Shown here: positions 1-10,200 of the stretch, piece by piece | Layout of the letters: every line of letters begins with the position of its first letter | Position numbering within the stretch: position 1 is the stretch's first letter | Assembly (NCBI GenBank): GCA_947466075.1 | Contig: CANIBP010000040.1 | Location: 1-60,122 of the forward strand | DNA length: 60,122 nt | Direction: 5' to 3' | Source: Verrucomicrobiaceae bacterium | Lineage (GTDB): Bacteria > Verrucomicrobiota > Verrucomicrobiia > Verrucomicrobiales > Verrucomicrobiaceae | Notes under the pieces: model-generated | Seen by the model: only the letters and a program-made list of their open reading frames with translations | The model's database searches: none | Told to the model about the DNA's origin: nothing | Program-made: the position numbers and the translations under genes

Positions 1-45
1 TATAAAACGCGGATCAAAAGTGTAGCGGATCGCGGATCAAAAGTG
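1..45. repeat. IS21 left end, two direct transposase-binding repeats
   Basis: The 15-base motif CGCGGATCAAAAGTG occurs exactly twice in direct orientation, at 8-22 and 31-45, behind the terminal TATAAAA. Its inverted, slightly diverged counterparts sit at the other end of the element. IS21 elements are known to carry several such repeats per end, so these are the probable IstA binding sites. Confidence 0.8.
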
Positions 46-188
46 AGTCACCTCTAAGCGATTGAACAGGTGTTGGGCATGTTCGTCAAGGCTGTGATGA
101 GCTTCGTGCCTGCCTCGATCCTGAGAGGAGGCTGGAGCGGAGCGGAAGCCGACGAGCAGGATCGACCGCCGCCCCCTCCTGATCATTA

Positions 189-950
189 TCACCTGCGTTT
201 GAGTCGTGCTTTGGCGTCCTTGAGCCGGTAACTCTCACCATTGGCCTCCATGATGTGCACCCGGTGCGTGAGCCGGTCGAGCATCGCTCCGGTGAGCCGT
301 TCGCTGCCAAGCACCTCCGTCCAGTTTTCAAACGGCAGGTTCGTGGTGATGATCACGCTGGTGCGCTCATACGCACGACTGATGACATCGAAGAGCAGCT
401 CCGCCCCAGCCTTGGAGAACGGCACGTAGCCAAGCTCATCAAGGATCAGCAGTTCGATGCGTTCCATCTGCTTGAGCAGCCGCCGCAGACTGCGGTCTTC
501 ACGCGCCTCCAGCAGTTGTGTCACCAACCCGCTGGTGGTCATGAACCGGACTCTGCGCCCTTGCGCGCAGGCCATGTGTCCCAGCGCAGTGGCCAGATGC
601 GTCTTGCCGGTTCCCGGGTTGCCCACCAGAAGCACGTTCTCCCGGCGTGTGATGTATTCGCCCACCAGGAGTTCACGCACCAGAGGCTCATTGATCGAGG
701 CCTGGGCTTTGAAGTCGAAGCTCCCGATGGTTTTGATCACCGGGAAGCGTGCGTCCTTGATGCGCCTCTCCGCAGCTTTGCGCTCCCGTTCAATCAACTC
801 GCGTTCAGTCAGACGCAGCAGATAGGCAGGATAGTCACAGCGCTCCTGCGCACAGGCGGCTGCCACACTGGCATAATCACGCACGAAGGTGGGCAGCTTG
901 AGCACCTTGAGATGATGCTCCAGCAACAACGTGGAAGGGTCTTTGCTCAT
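189..950 (-). CDS. istB: IS21 helper ATPase IstB
   Basis: AAA+ ATPase of 253 residues that assists the IstA transposase in target selection and strand transfer; related in fold to DnaC. A Walker A motif GNPGTGKT lies at about residues 110-117 and a Walker B stretch LLILDELGY at about 168-176, within the normal length for the family. Its start codon overlaps the end of istA by four bases (947-950), which indicates translational coupling. The frame is intact, so the element could be active. The 188 bases downstream to the element end are non-coding apart from the terminal repeats. Confidence 0.95.
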   Translation of the reverse strand: MSKDPSTLLLEHHLKVLKLPTFVRDYASVAAACAQERCDYPAYLLRLTERELIERERKAAERRIKDARFPVIKTIGSFDFKAQASINEPLVRELLVGEYITRRENVLLVGNPGTGKTHLATALGHMACAQGRRVRFMTTSGLVTQLLEAREDRSLRRLLKQMERIELLILDELGYVPFSKAGAELLFDVISRAYERTSVIITTNLPFENWTEVLGSERLTGAMLDRLTHRVHIMEANGESYRLKDAKARLKRR

Positions 951-2449
951 CGCACACCTCCCGCCAGCAGACTGCCATAAACCCGCACATCAGGTGACTG
1001 CACCTTCACGCCGCGCAGGTGCGGGTGACCATCCAGATTGAACAGCGTGCAGCGCCAGGGCTCCTGCGGGATGAGGAACTGCGCGATGACATCCCGGCTG
1101 TGCGCATGGATGTGCAGGGCTTGCTCCACGGCCCGGCGCAGATCCCGCAACGGGTGCTTCTCCAGCAGCCTCAGCACACGGATATACTCGCGTGTGCCTT
1201 CACCATCTTCCCGGCCCTCCAGCCGCCGTCGCAGCACGGCAAAGCAGTCTGGCAGTGTCCATCCCTGCAACGGTCGCGCCTGGTCCAGCGCCCCGGGTTT
1301 GCGCTCCAGCAGTGCCAGATAATGCAGCGGCTCAAAGCACACCTGTTCACTCTGCCAGATCCGCCGGTGCCGCGCCACTTCCTGCCGCAGGTGCCAGATG
1401 GAGACCTCCTCGCACCCGCCTTTGACCACCACGGCGTGATGCGCATAGGCCACCGGCACGGAGTAGTCGTTGTCGTCAAAACGCACCAGCGAGAGCGAAC
1501 TCGTCGTGGTGGACTGCTGCCGGCAGGCCTCAAAGCGCGACGCTGGCAGCGGCAGCATCGCCGCACGGTCTTCTTCCAGCCGCTCTGACTTGGTGGCGTC
1601 TTTGCCTCTCACCCGCCGCCGCCGGTCCTCCTCGCAACGCTGTCGCAGCCGCGCATTAAGCTCGGCAAGATCACACACCTGCGGCACCGGCACCAGGAAG
1701 TTAAGACGCGTAAACTTCACCATGCCCTCCACCACGCCCTTCTCGTTGGCGCGGCGCACACGACAGAACCGGTGCTCAAAGAGATGATGGCTCTGCAGTT
1801 GCAGGAACCCCTGGGTGAGCCGCCGCTCTCTGCCACCCATGATCTGGCTCACGGCTACACGCGAGTTGTCATAGACGATGCGCCGTGGCACCCCGCCAAA
1901 GAACTCGAAAGCCTCCACATGCCCGTCCCAAAACGTCTCGGTGCACTCACGCTCATAGACCTTCAGGAACACCGCGTCGCTATACGGCAGCACCATCACA
2001 AAGAACGCCACCTTGCGCAGACGTCCCGCCTCTTTGACCAGCGCATGACCAAAGTCCACCTGCGCTTCTCCCGGTGGATGTGCCAGCGGCACGAACACCT
2101 CGCGGTTCTTCTGCTCCATGTCTTTGACCAGCAGCCGCACCGCCGTGTAGCCACCGGTGTAACCGTCCTCATCACGCAGTCGCTCAAAGATGCGCTTGGC
2201 CGTGTGCCTCTGCTTGGCCGGCAGCGCCTTGTCCTCTTTGAGGATCTGACGAACCCTCTCTTCGAACGGCCCGATCTTGCGCTTCGGCCGCTGTCGTCCC
2301 TGCCGGTAGCCCGGCGGCTTGCTGTGCTCCAGCACCTTCTTGAGCGTCTTCCAGTGCATCCCGGTCTCCCGCTGCACCTGGCGACGGCTCACTCCCTCAA
2401 CCAATACCCGGCGTCGTATCTCGTTCCATTGCTCCATATTCGTGAACAT
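947..2449 (-). CDS. istA: IS21 transposase IstA
   Basis: DDE transposase of 500 residues that cuts and joins the element ends. The N-terminus has a helix-turn-helix type segment (RRRVLVEGVSRRQVQRETG), followed by an RNase H-like integrase core in which the acidic residues probably lie in AQVDFGHA, IVYDNSRV and KGVVEGMV. A C-terminal beta-barrel-like domain with FDDNDYSVP follows, as in the family. The protein is full length without stops or frameshifts. It is the first gene of the pair and overlaps istB by four bases. Confidence 0.95.
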   Translation of the reverse strand: MFTNMEQWNEIRRRVLVEGVSRRQVQRETGMHWKTLKKVLEHSKPPGYRQGRQRPKRKIGPFEERVRQILKEDKALPAKQRHTAKRIFERLRDEDGYTGGYTAVRLLVKDMEQKNREVFVPLAHPPGEAQVDFGHALVKEAGRLRKVAFFVMVLPYSDAVFLKVYERECTETFWDGHVEAFEFFGGVPRRIVYDNSRVAVSQIMGGRERRLTQGFLQLQSHHLFEHRFCRVRRANEKGVVEGMVKFTRLNFLVPVPQVCDLAELNARLRQRCEEDRRRRVRGKDATKSERLEEDRAAMLPLPASRFEACRQQSTTTSSLSLVRFDDNDYSVPVAYAHHAVVVKGGCEEVSIWHLRQEVARHRRIWQSEQVCFEPLHYLALLERKPGALDQARPLQGWTLPDCFAVLRRRLEGREDGEGTREYIRVLRLLEKHPLRDLRRAVEQALHIHAHSRDVIAQFLIPQEPWRCTLFNLDGHPHLRGVKVQSPDVRVYGSLLAGGVR

Positions 2450-2473
2450 CCTCCTGGTTAAACCAGAGGTGCT

Positions 2474-2533
2474 GCACTTTTAAACCACCACGCCACCCGG
2501 CGCACCCGCCGCACTTTTTAACCGCGTTTTATA
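2474..2533. repeat. IS21 right end, inverted copies of terminal repeats
   Basis: Two motifs face inward: GCACTTTTAAACCA at 2474-2487 and GCACTTTTTAACCGCG at 2511-2526, followed by TTTTATA. Read on the minus strand the outer one is CGCGGTTAAAAAGTGC, matching the left-end motif apart from small differences. This fixes the right border at about 2533. Confidence 0.8.
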
Positions 2534-4123
2534 TCTGGGTATCGTCTGCGTGCTGCTGGTGCTAGTGGCAGGAAATTTGACGGCGGGTTGGCTGAACTTC
2601 AAAGGACGTTGGGACTTTCATCTCGTGCCTGGCTTTTCACGCTCATTCACCCCGGGCCGCATTGGTGGCTTCTTCAACAATCCGAATCATCTCGCGTCTT
2701 TTCTTTCGTTCGCGGTGTTTCTTTCGATGGGAGTGATGCTGTTTGCACGAATTCACATCGCATCGCGGCTGCTGCTTGGCTTTGGTATCATCGCGATGCT
2801 CGCAGGCGTGACACTGACGCTCAGTCGTGGTGCGATGCTGGGGCTGGCGGTGGGTGGCGTGATTTTTCTGCTGCTGACGCTGTGGATCGTGTGGTGCACG
2901 CGGCGTTCATTGTTTAAATGGTTGATCATCGCCCTGCTGCTGGTTTGCGGTGCAGCGGGCAGCGCTCTTTACAAGGTGGGCGCGGAGTCGATGCTCACCC
3001 GACAGCTCAACGCGCCAATGGACGAGGACGTACGCACGTACATCTGGCATGCGGCCTTGGCGCAACATGCAGAGTCGCCATGGATCGGCTCAGGTGCGCG
3101 CATGTTCTATGAGGGCTGCATTCGGCTCCGTGATCCCGAATCATCTCCCCAGATGGGAGATGCGCTCTTCGCACACAACGAATACCTCCAAACGCTGGCA
3201 GACTACGGCTGGGTCGGGCTGGGACTGGTGGCGCTGGCTGTGCTTGCGCATTTCTTGAATGGCATCCGCTTCCTGCGCTGGTTTGCGGCGGAGAAGTTTC
3301 TCACCACCGGCATGCTGGGCAGCAACACGTTGGCGCTCACGCTTGGCGGCATCGCAGCACTCGTCGCGACTCTGGTGCATGCCTTGTTGAATTTCATGGT
3401 CATGTGGCGGCTATCGCGATCCTAGGGGCCATTGTGCTTGGCTTGCTGGCGAATCCAGGCATCGACAGCGAGGTTTACAAGACACGCCGCATCTGGGGCC
3501 TACGTTTCCTGATGAAAATTGTGATGCTGGCTGCTTCGGCGGCGATGATTTATGGCGCGGCGATTTTCGGCGTCGCGGATGCACATGCAGCCATCGCGCG
3601 ATTGCAGAACAAGCGCGGTGAGACTGACAAGGCGCTGCGCAGTCTCGCCCAAGCAGTTGAAATCGACCCACGCAACGCCGCTCTGGCCTACCAGCACGGA
3701 ATGGCACTGATGGATTCCATCAAGCCGACGATGACAAAGGAGGACTATCTGCACACGGTGGATTCAACGGTCGCGGAACTAACGAGCGCTACGGCACTGA
3801 ACCCATTCGATTATCTTTACCAACTGGCCTTGGCTGACGCATTGGACGCCGCCAAAAAGCCAGATGCAGCGATGAGCGCCATCCAGCGCGCCCTGACCGT
3901 GGCACCGCTCTATGAGGAGCCGCGATTGGCTTTGGGGATGCATTACCACCGCCTCAAAGAGTTCCAGAAGGCGGAGTTCGCTTATCTCTGGGCCGGTCAG
4001 GCCAAGGCAATGAACCGTGAGGGCACCACGAACTGGCTGGAGAGCTACCGCCAGCTTCTCAGCCACACCGCCGCTCTGGCCGAACGCCAACGGGCCGCCC
4101 TGAACGCTCAGCAAAGCCGCTGA
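2534..4123 (+). pseudogene. O-antigen ligase/TPR protein, truncated by IS and frameshifted
   Basis: The 3' part of a polytopic membrane protein of the O-antigen ligase/Wzy_C family with a C-terminal TPR region. Frame one (to 3425) holds several membrane helices, the NNPNHLASF segment and AHNEYLQTLADYGWVGL, both typical of the family. It stops early at TAG 3423-3425. The continuation, from GTG 3404 onward, carries the next helix, LLANPG, and TPR-like helices to 4123. Aligned to the family pattern VDFNLHIPANAL, the joined reading NFMVM plus VAAIAI fits residue for residue if one base was lost near 3402-3406. The 5' end is removed by the IS21 insertion at 2533. A separately translated downstream protein is possible but less likely. 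Confidence 0.8.
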
Positions 4124-4132
4124 GATGCGCAT

Positions 4133-4160
4133 TTGCCCTTCTGACGAATTCCGCTAGAAT
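4133..4160 (+). promoter_or_regulatory. Candidate sigma-70-type promoter for leuD
   Basis: TTGCCC at 4133-4138 and TAGAAT at 4155-4160, spaced by 16 bases. The leuD ATG follows 10 bases after the -10 box, so the transcript would have almost no leader. Pattern match only. Confidence 0.4.
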
Positions 4161-4170
4161 CGCCGCCCTC

Positions 4171-4767
4171 ATGGCTCTCGCAAAAATCACCCAAGTTTCC
4201 GGCCGCGGCGTTTACGTTCCTGGCTCTGACATCGACACCGACCGCATCATCCCGGCACGCTTCATGAAATGCGTGACCTTTGACGGCCTTGGTGAATTCG
4301 CTTTCTACGACGTGCGTTTCGACAAAGACGGTAAGTCCATCGGCCACCCGCTCGACGATCCTCGCTTCAAAGGTGCTTCTGTCCTGCTCTCCGGCACAAA
4401 CTTCGGCTGTGGCAGCTCACGTGAGCATGCCCCGCAGGCGCTCTATCGCTTTGGCATCCGTGCCGTGATCGCTGAAAGCTTTGCGGAAATCTTTTTCGGC
4501 AACTGCACCACGCTAGGCATCCCTTGTGCCGTCGCCAACACGGCTGACATCAAAAAGATTGCAGATGCGGTCGCCGCCAATCCGCAGATCGACATCAAAG
4601 TCGATGTGCAAAACCGGCAGGTTGTCTTTGGTGGTCAAACCATCCCCGTCACCATCCCAGCCACGGCGCACGAATCACTCACCAGCGGCAAATGGGACCC
4701 GATTGCCGAGCTTCTTGAAAATAAGGATGCCGTGCATGCGCGCATCACCGCATTGGGCTTCGCCTGA
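4171..4767 (+). CDS. leuD: 3-isopropylmalate dehydratase small subunit
   Basis: Small (swivel-domain) subunit of isopropylmalate isomerase, which converts 2- to 3-isopropylmalate in leucine synthesis together with the iron-sulfur large subunit LeuC. At 198 residues it has the normal length. The substrate-loop region GSDIDTDRIIPARF is at the N-terminus and the family signature NFGCGSSREHAPQAL is at about residues 74-88. No leuC or other leucine genes lie nearby, so the partner must be encoded elsewhere. It is followed after 23 bases by the pyrophosphatase gene. Confidence 0.95.
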   Translation: MALAKITQVSGRGVYVPGSDIDTDRIIPARFMKCVTFDGLGEFAFYDVRFDKDGKSIGHPLDDPRFKGASVLLSGTNFGCGSSREHAPQALYRFGIRAVIAESFAEIFFGNCTTLGIPCAVANTADIKKIADAVAANPQIDIKVDVQNRQVVFGGQTIPVTIPATAHESLTSGKWDPIAELLENKDAVHARITALGFA

Positions 4768-4790
4768 GTTCTCACACCTTCAACGGACGC

Positions 4791-6545
4791 ATGGCCGACT
4801 CTGACACCACTAAGCCAGTAGGTTCGCCGTCGATGATCCGGATCTCGTCGGCTTCGCGCCAGTTAGTCTCGCCAGACACGGTGCACGTCATCGGTCACCG
4901 CAATCCCGATACGGACGCGATCTGTTCCGCCATCGGTTATGCAGCATTTCTGCGCGATGTGCGCGGCATCAAGGCCGAGGCTGCATGCTGCGGTGAACTG
5001 AGTGTGCGCACTAACTGGGTGCTGCAAACCGCTGGCGTCACTGCGCCGAAGCTCTTGCTCGATGTGCGCCCTACCGCCGCCACCATCTGTCGGCGCGATG
5101 TCTTCACCGCCAGCCCGCATCAGACCTTCCTCTCCGTGTATCGGATGATGATGGATCACAACTTCCGCAGCATTCCCATTGTGGATGACGAAGGTCGCTT
5201 ACTCGGTATGCCAGCGATTCAGGATTTGGCGCAGCTTTTCCTGCCTGCCCGCACGAATGAGAAGACCGTCGCAGCCAATCGCGAGGTGCGCACGAGTTTG
5301 CTGAATATCGTCAATGCGCTTGACGGTATTGTCGGTGGCATGGCTCCCGATTTGGAGACTATTTTGGACCTTGTGCTTGTTGTTGCCGCCTCGGGTGTGG
5401 AGACCACGCGCAAACGTGCGCAGCAGTTCCCGGCAGACCGCCTCGTCGTCGTCACGGGCGACCGGCCGGAGATTCACGAACTTGCCGTCGAAATAGGTGC
5501 GCGTTGCCTCATCATCACCGGGAAGTTCAAAGCTACTCCCAGCATCCTAACGCAAGCTGCGGAGAAAGGTGTCGCGATCATCTATTCGCCCTATGACACC
5601 GCCAGCACCTCGCAGCTTCTGCGCTTCTCGCGTCCCATCGGCGAGGCGCTGACGCACGAGTTTCTGTCCTTTGGCTCACGCACGCCCTTGCGTGAAATCG
5701 TGCCGGCGGCGCAGCATTCGCCTCAGCCATTGTTCGCTGTTGTTGATGAGGAAACACACGCACTCCTCGGCGTCTTCTCAAAGTCTGATCTCATTGATCT
5801 GCCACGTATGAAACTCGTGCTCGTTGATCACAACGAGTTCGCCCAAGCCGTTGCAGGTGCAGACGAAGCGGAAATCATCGAAGTCATCGATCATCATCGT
5901 CTTAGTGGCAATCTGCGCACCAAGGAGCCGATTCGTTTCATCAATGAGCCGGTCGGCAGCACTTCGACCATCGTTGGCATCATGTACCGCATGCAAAAAG
6001 CCGCACCTGACAAAGGCACGGCCATTTGCCTTTGCGCGGGTATCATCTCCGACACGCTGCACCTCACCAGTCCCACGACGACGAGCACGGATAAAGAGAT
6101 TCTTGAATGGCTCGCTAGCATCGGCGGCATCGACAGCGCCCAGTTCGTCAAAGATTTCTTCGCTGCCGGTTCCATGTTGCGCGAGCAAACACCAGAACGT
6201 GCGCTCGAAAGTGACCGCAAGGTCTTCGAGGAAAACGGCTGGCACATCAGCATCTCCCAGATCGAAGAACTCGGCCTCGACGAGTTTTGGAAACGTGAAT
6301 CCGAGCTGCAAGGTGCGCTACAAGCGCTGCTCGCCAAGCATAGCCTCCATTTTGCCTGCCTCATGGTCACCGACATCACGCGTCATCACAGCGTGTTGCT
6401 CGTGGCCGGCGATCAACGCGTCATAAACGCCATCGACTACCCTCAGGCGAAGGAGCATGTCTATGACATGCCTGGCGTCGTGAGCCGGAAGAAACAGCTC
6501 TTCCCCTACATGAGTCACGTCGTCACGAAGCTGGCGGCACCCTGA
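4791..6545 (+). CDS. ppaC: Family II (Mn-dependent) pyrophosphatase with CBS and DRTGG domains
   Basis: Cytoplasmic enzyme of 584 residues that hydrolyses pyrophosphate to phosphate. It has the DHH phosphoesterase layout: HRNPDTDAI near residue 37, LVDHNEF and VIDHHR in the middle, then a DHHA2 C-terminal domain. Between the first metal-binding loop and the DHH motif sits an insert of about 250 residues with a first CBS repeat (ending near RSIPIVDDEGRLLG), a DRTGG-like segment and a second CBS repeat. Known CBS pyrophosphatases of this type are inhibited by AMP/ADP and activated by ATP or diadenosine polyphosphates, so nucleotide control is expected. An alternative start is Met15. The gene runs with leuD. 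Confidence 0.92.
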   Translation: MADSDTTKPVGSPSMIRISSASRQLVSPDTVHVIGHRNPDTDAICSAIGYAAFLRDVRGIKAEAACCGELSVRTNWVLQTAGVTAPKLLLDVRPTAATICRRDVFTASPHQTFLSVYRMMMDHNFRSIPIVDDEGRLLGMPAIQDLAQLFLPARTNEKTVAANREVRTSLLNIVNALDGIVGGMAPDLETILDLVLVVAASGVETTRKRAQQFPADRLVVVTGDRPEIHELAVEIGARCLIITGKFKATPSILTQAAEKGVAIIYSPYDTASTSQLLRFSRPIGEALTHEFLSFGSRTPLREIVPAAQHSPQPLFAVVDEETHALLGVFSKSDLIDLPRMKLVLVDHNEFAQAVAGADEAEIIEVIDHHRLSGNLRTKEPIRFINEPVGSTSTIVGIMYRMQKAAPDKGTAICLCAGIISDTLHLTSPTTTSTDKEILEWLASIGGIDSAQFVKDFFAAGSMLREQTPERALESDRKVFEENGWHISISQIEELGLDEFWKRESELQGALQALLAKHSLHFACLMVTDITRHHSVLLVAGDQRVINAIDYPQAKEHVYDMPGVVSRKKQLFPYMSHVVTKLAAP

Positions 6546-6551
6546 GCCCGC

Positions 6552-7223
6552 TCACGCTTCTTTGAAGCTACCTGTTTCCAAAAAGCGCCGCACAGCCCGC
6601 ATGACGGCGGGTTTGAATAGCACCGTGAGATGATTCACCGGCAGCACGATGAAATCTGTCTGACCTTCCACCTGCCCGCCTTTTGTCGAAACAATGCCGT
6701 CGTGTTCTGCTCCGAGAACATGGCCAAACAAGCGCAGCGTGCCCTGATTTCCCATCAACACACCCGTTCCCGGCGGTAACGGACCAAGCGCCTTCGGCGT
6801 GTGGTGTGGTTCTGTACCTAATTCATCCACCACCGGTCCCAGCACCCAGCGCGGCCAGCCCAGCGGCTGCACCAGGTCGATGATCTCGCTGCCCTGATTC
6901 GGCGGGACGAGCAGGACTGCGCGCCCGAGCGGAAACGCCGGATTACGCCTTGCCGCCCATGCACGAAACACGATCCCACCGAGTGAATGCGTCACGAAAT
7001 GCACACGCGATCCCGCTTCGATCGTCAACTCCGCCAGCTGCGGTTCGATATGTTTCTCCACCGCCTCTGCTATCGAAACACTGCGTGATGGATAACCGAT
7101 GCTCGTCACGCGATAGCCGCAAAATTTCAACCACATGCTCACCACCCACATGCTACGCGTCGAACGCCCAAGTCCGTGGATGAGGACGACGGTGTCTGCG
7201 GTTTGATGTGTGATTCGAGTCAT
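6552..7223 (-). CDS. Alpha/beta hydrolase, lipase/acyltransferase-like
   Basis: A 223-residue alpha/beta-hydrolase fold protein. The oxyanion segment VVLIHGLGRS is at residues 12-21 and the nucleophile elbow THSLGG at about residues 88-93. The likely catalytic His is in LPVNHLTVL near the end and an acid lies in between (AEHDGIVS). The small size and HGLGR motif resemble PGAP1/triacylglycerol lipase-like bacterial proteins. No signal peptide is visible, so it is probably cytoplasmic. The substrate is unknown. It converges on the pyrophosphatase gene (6 bases between stops) and lies downstream of the giant cytochrome gene. Confidence 0.8.
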   Translation of the reverse strand: MTRITHQTADTVVLIHGLGRSTRSMWVVSMWLKFCGYRVTSIGYPSRSVSIAEAVEKHIEPQLAELTIEAGSRVHFVTHSLGGIVFRAWAARRNPAFPLGRAVLLVPPNQGSEIIDLVQPLGWPRWVLGPVVDELGTEPHHTPKALGPLPPGTGVLMGNQGTLRLFGHVLGAEHDGIVSTKGGQVEGQTDFIVLPVNHLTVLFKPAVMRAVRRFLETGSFKEA

Positions 7224-7264
7224 GCTGGTTGAAACAAATCAACCAACATGCCGCTGCAAACCAA

Positions 7265-10200
7265 TCAATGATTAAACAAGAAGGCTGGTGAGTTGATCAG
7301 CGCCCATGCCAGATCTTGTGCAGCCGTCAGTCGCTTGTTGCCGAGCTGGGTCTGGCTCAGGGCGGAGTCGCGGCGGAGTTGGATGAGTTTGGGATCGAGC
7401 ACGATGGGCTTTTGGGAGTCGGTGTGCTTGGTTTCGAGGGCGATGAGCTGCGGATCGACGGGGAGGGGCTTCTTGGCGGCGGCGAGGAGTTTCTTTTGCG
7501 CTTGGTAGTCTTTGAATTGATTGAGGAAGTGCTGGGTGAGTGCGGCGGTTTGAGCGGCTGTGCGCTTGGGGGCTTTGAGGGCTTCGGCGACGGCTTGGGC
7601 AGTGCCGAATCGAACGATGGGGCTGCTGGTGACCCACAGACGGAAGCGACCAGGGTTGTATTTGCCGTTCTGGAAGTTGCTGGTCATCTGGATGGTGAAT
7701 TGGGTGCCGCCTTCCTGGGTGATGGGCTTGTCGAATTCATACGTGGCTTCATGACGAAAGCCGCCCTGTGGGCTGACGGCCCAGCCTTTGTCGCGGTTGC
7801 CTTTTTTGAGGGTGGAGGCGACATCGAAACTGGTTTGCTGGAAGTCGGCTTTGGGATTCTTGAGCGTCTGCTCTTCACCGCCGCGCTTGCTGCGCTTGGC
7901 GTCGATGGGATCGGTGCGCACGCTGAATTCGCCGAGGACGAAATTGCCATCGGGGGCGAGTCCGGGGCCGTTGCTGGGCAGGCGGTCGTCGGGAAGCATT
8001 TCGAGCTTGATGGCGGTGATGTTGTTGAGCGTGCTTTTGCCGATGAGTTGGTAGTTGCCGGTGGTTTCGCGGCCTTCAGGCATGGCGGTGGCAAAAAGGC
8101 TGCCATCAGGCAGAACTTCGAGTTTTTCGACACCACCGGCACGTTGCACTTTGATATCGAGTGGTTGCCATTCGGTGGTGAGATCGACGTAGCCTTCCCA
8201 AGTCGGCTGCTGAGCGGCGGCGGTGTCATAAACGGTCTTCACGGCGGCTTCGGCCTTCGTGATGGCGGTTTTGCGCGCGGCTTCTTTTTTGGCGACCTCG
8301 GGTGCCATTTTCACTTGGTAGCCTTCGAGTTCTTTTTTGGCGGCGTCGATGCCTGCGAGGCGTGCGGCTTCTGCTTTTTCGATGGCGGGCTTCTGCTCGG
8401 CTTCTTTGGCCTGCCAGACGGCGGCGAGCTGTTTGTTTTCGGCATCAAGACCGGCGCTGTTGGCGATGGCGGCATCGATTTCTTTGTCGGTGGCGTGACG
8501 GTTGATGACGCGGACGAAGATGGCATCGACGAGCTGGCGATCATCTTTGATCTCGGCGGTGAGTTTGGCCAAAGCGTTGCCAGCATCGCTGATGGCATCG
8601 CCAACGGTCGGGCCGCTCATGAGGGCCATGACGGGGCCGAGGTTCACGTCGTTGTTGCGTTCGCACTCGCACACGCTTTCACGCGCAGGGCGACCGAAGT
8701 TGGTGAGGAAGCCATCTTGCAGTTTGATCTGCGCATCGGCCAGAGCGGCGGCGCGGGTGCCTTTGGGCACGCCGGGGATGTTGGGCATGCTACCGGTGAC
8801 GGCGAAGACGGAGTCAAACAGCACCTCAGCGGGCAAGCGGCGGGCTTTAGCGTGGCTGTAGTTGATTTTGTCGTCTTCGTTCCATTTGTTGGTGCTCAGC
8901 GCGAGGTTGTAGGTGCGGCTATTGGCGATGATTTTCATCAGGTGGCGCACGTTGAAGCCGCTTTGGATGAATTCGTTGCTGAGGTATTGCAGCAGCTCAG
9001 GATTGCTCGGTGGATTACCAGCGCGGATGTCATCGAGCGGTTCGATGACGCCCGTTCCAGTAAGGTAACCCCACACGCGGTTGGCGTAGCTCATGGCGAA
9101 GTAATCGTTGTCCGCGCTGGTCATCCACGTGGCGAACTGCTCGCGGCGGGTGGTGGCCGTTTTGCTGACGAGTTCGGTTTCAAATGGCACCCTGGGCGCG
9201 ACGGTCTTGTTGGTGCGCAGGTGCGTCACATCGCCCTCTTTTTTGTCGCTGATGATTTCATACAGCGGCTTTGCGCCTTCGACGGCGGTCCCGCCGATGG
9301 TGGCTCCTTTGGCCTGCGGATCGCTTTTGAGATCGACCTGGGCAAAGTAGGACGCGGTTTCATAATACTGATCCATCGTCCATTTCTCGAAGGGATGGTC
9401 GTGGCACTTGTTGCAGTTGAAACGAGTGGCCAAGAACAGGTGCGTGGTGTTTTCGGAGAGTTCTTCCGGGCTGCGCACGGTTTTGAAATACGAGGCGGCT
9501 GGATTGTCTTTGTTGGAACCGGTAGCGGTGATGATGCGGTAGGCAAAGCGGTCATACGGCGTGTTGTCGGCGACTTGTTGCTTGATCCAGGCGCGCAAAC
9601 CGGTGGCGCCTTCGCCGCCGAGGAATTTGGAGTTCACTTGCAGCATGTCGGCCCATTTGTTGGCCCAATGCTCGACGAAATCAGGATTGCCGATGAGTTT
9701 GTCGATGATCTCGCTGCGCTTGGTGCGGAGATCACGTTTGTCAGCAATGAAGGCGATGACTTCTTCGGGCTTCGGCGGCAGGCCGGTGAGATCGAGATGG
9801 ATGCGGCGGAGGAAGTCTTCATCGCTACACACGCCACTGGGCTCGATCTTCATGCGCTGCCATTTTTGGGAGACGAGTTCGTCGATCTTGTTCCATTTCT
9901 CGGGTTCCTTCCAAGCGAAGCCACTGCGGTCGCCCATGACGGTGATGGTGGTGGCGGCATAGCTGCCTTCAAAGCGGGCGAGGATCGGTGCTTCACCGCG
10001 ACGCAGGCTGGTCATGAGGCCTTTTTTGTCGGCTTCGATGACATCGCCGTTGCCGCTGTCGAGGAAGGCCTCGGCGGTGACGTCTCTGACATAACCATCG
10101 GCATAGCGGGCGATGACGCGGAGCTGTTGACGCTCGCCGACTTTTTCGATCACAGGATTTTTCGGTGACAGCTCGATGCTGGTAACTCGCGGTGTTTTCA

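Larger units (their letters stand above)
1..2533. mobile_element. IS21-family insertion sequence (istA-istB)
   Basis: A two-gene element of about 2.53 kb, the usual size for IS21. It carries an IstA-type DDE transposase and an IstB-type AAA+ helper on the minus strand with a 4-base overlap. The outer 12 bases at position 1 (TATAAAACGCGG) recur inverted at 2522-2533, and each end carries a second inner copy of an AAAAGTG-containing motif, as in the multiple transposase-binding repeats of this family. Its right end lies inside an O-antigen-ligase-type gene. The window begins exactly at the terminal repeat, so the target duplication cannot be tested; this may also be a contig edge created by a multicopy element, which is an inference. 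Confidence 0.9.

Noticed and set aside
255..2461. Plus-strand open frames opposite istA and istB
   Set aside because: They show no family motifs and lie entirely antisense to intact IS21 genes.
3404..4123. Separate TPR gene starting at GTG 3404
   Set aside because: The sequence continues the O-antigen ligase helix pattern exactly after a one-base shift, so it is better read as the second half of a broken gene.
7316..10168. A 950-codon open frame on the plus strand opposite the giant cytochrome gene
   Set aside because: It is a mirror frame of a GC-rich gene: composition is Gly/Asp/Phe/Val-rich without domain patterns, while the minus strand encodes several recognisable domains in order.
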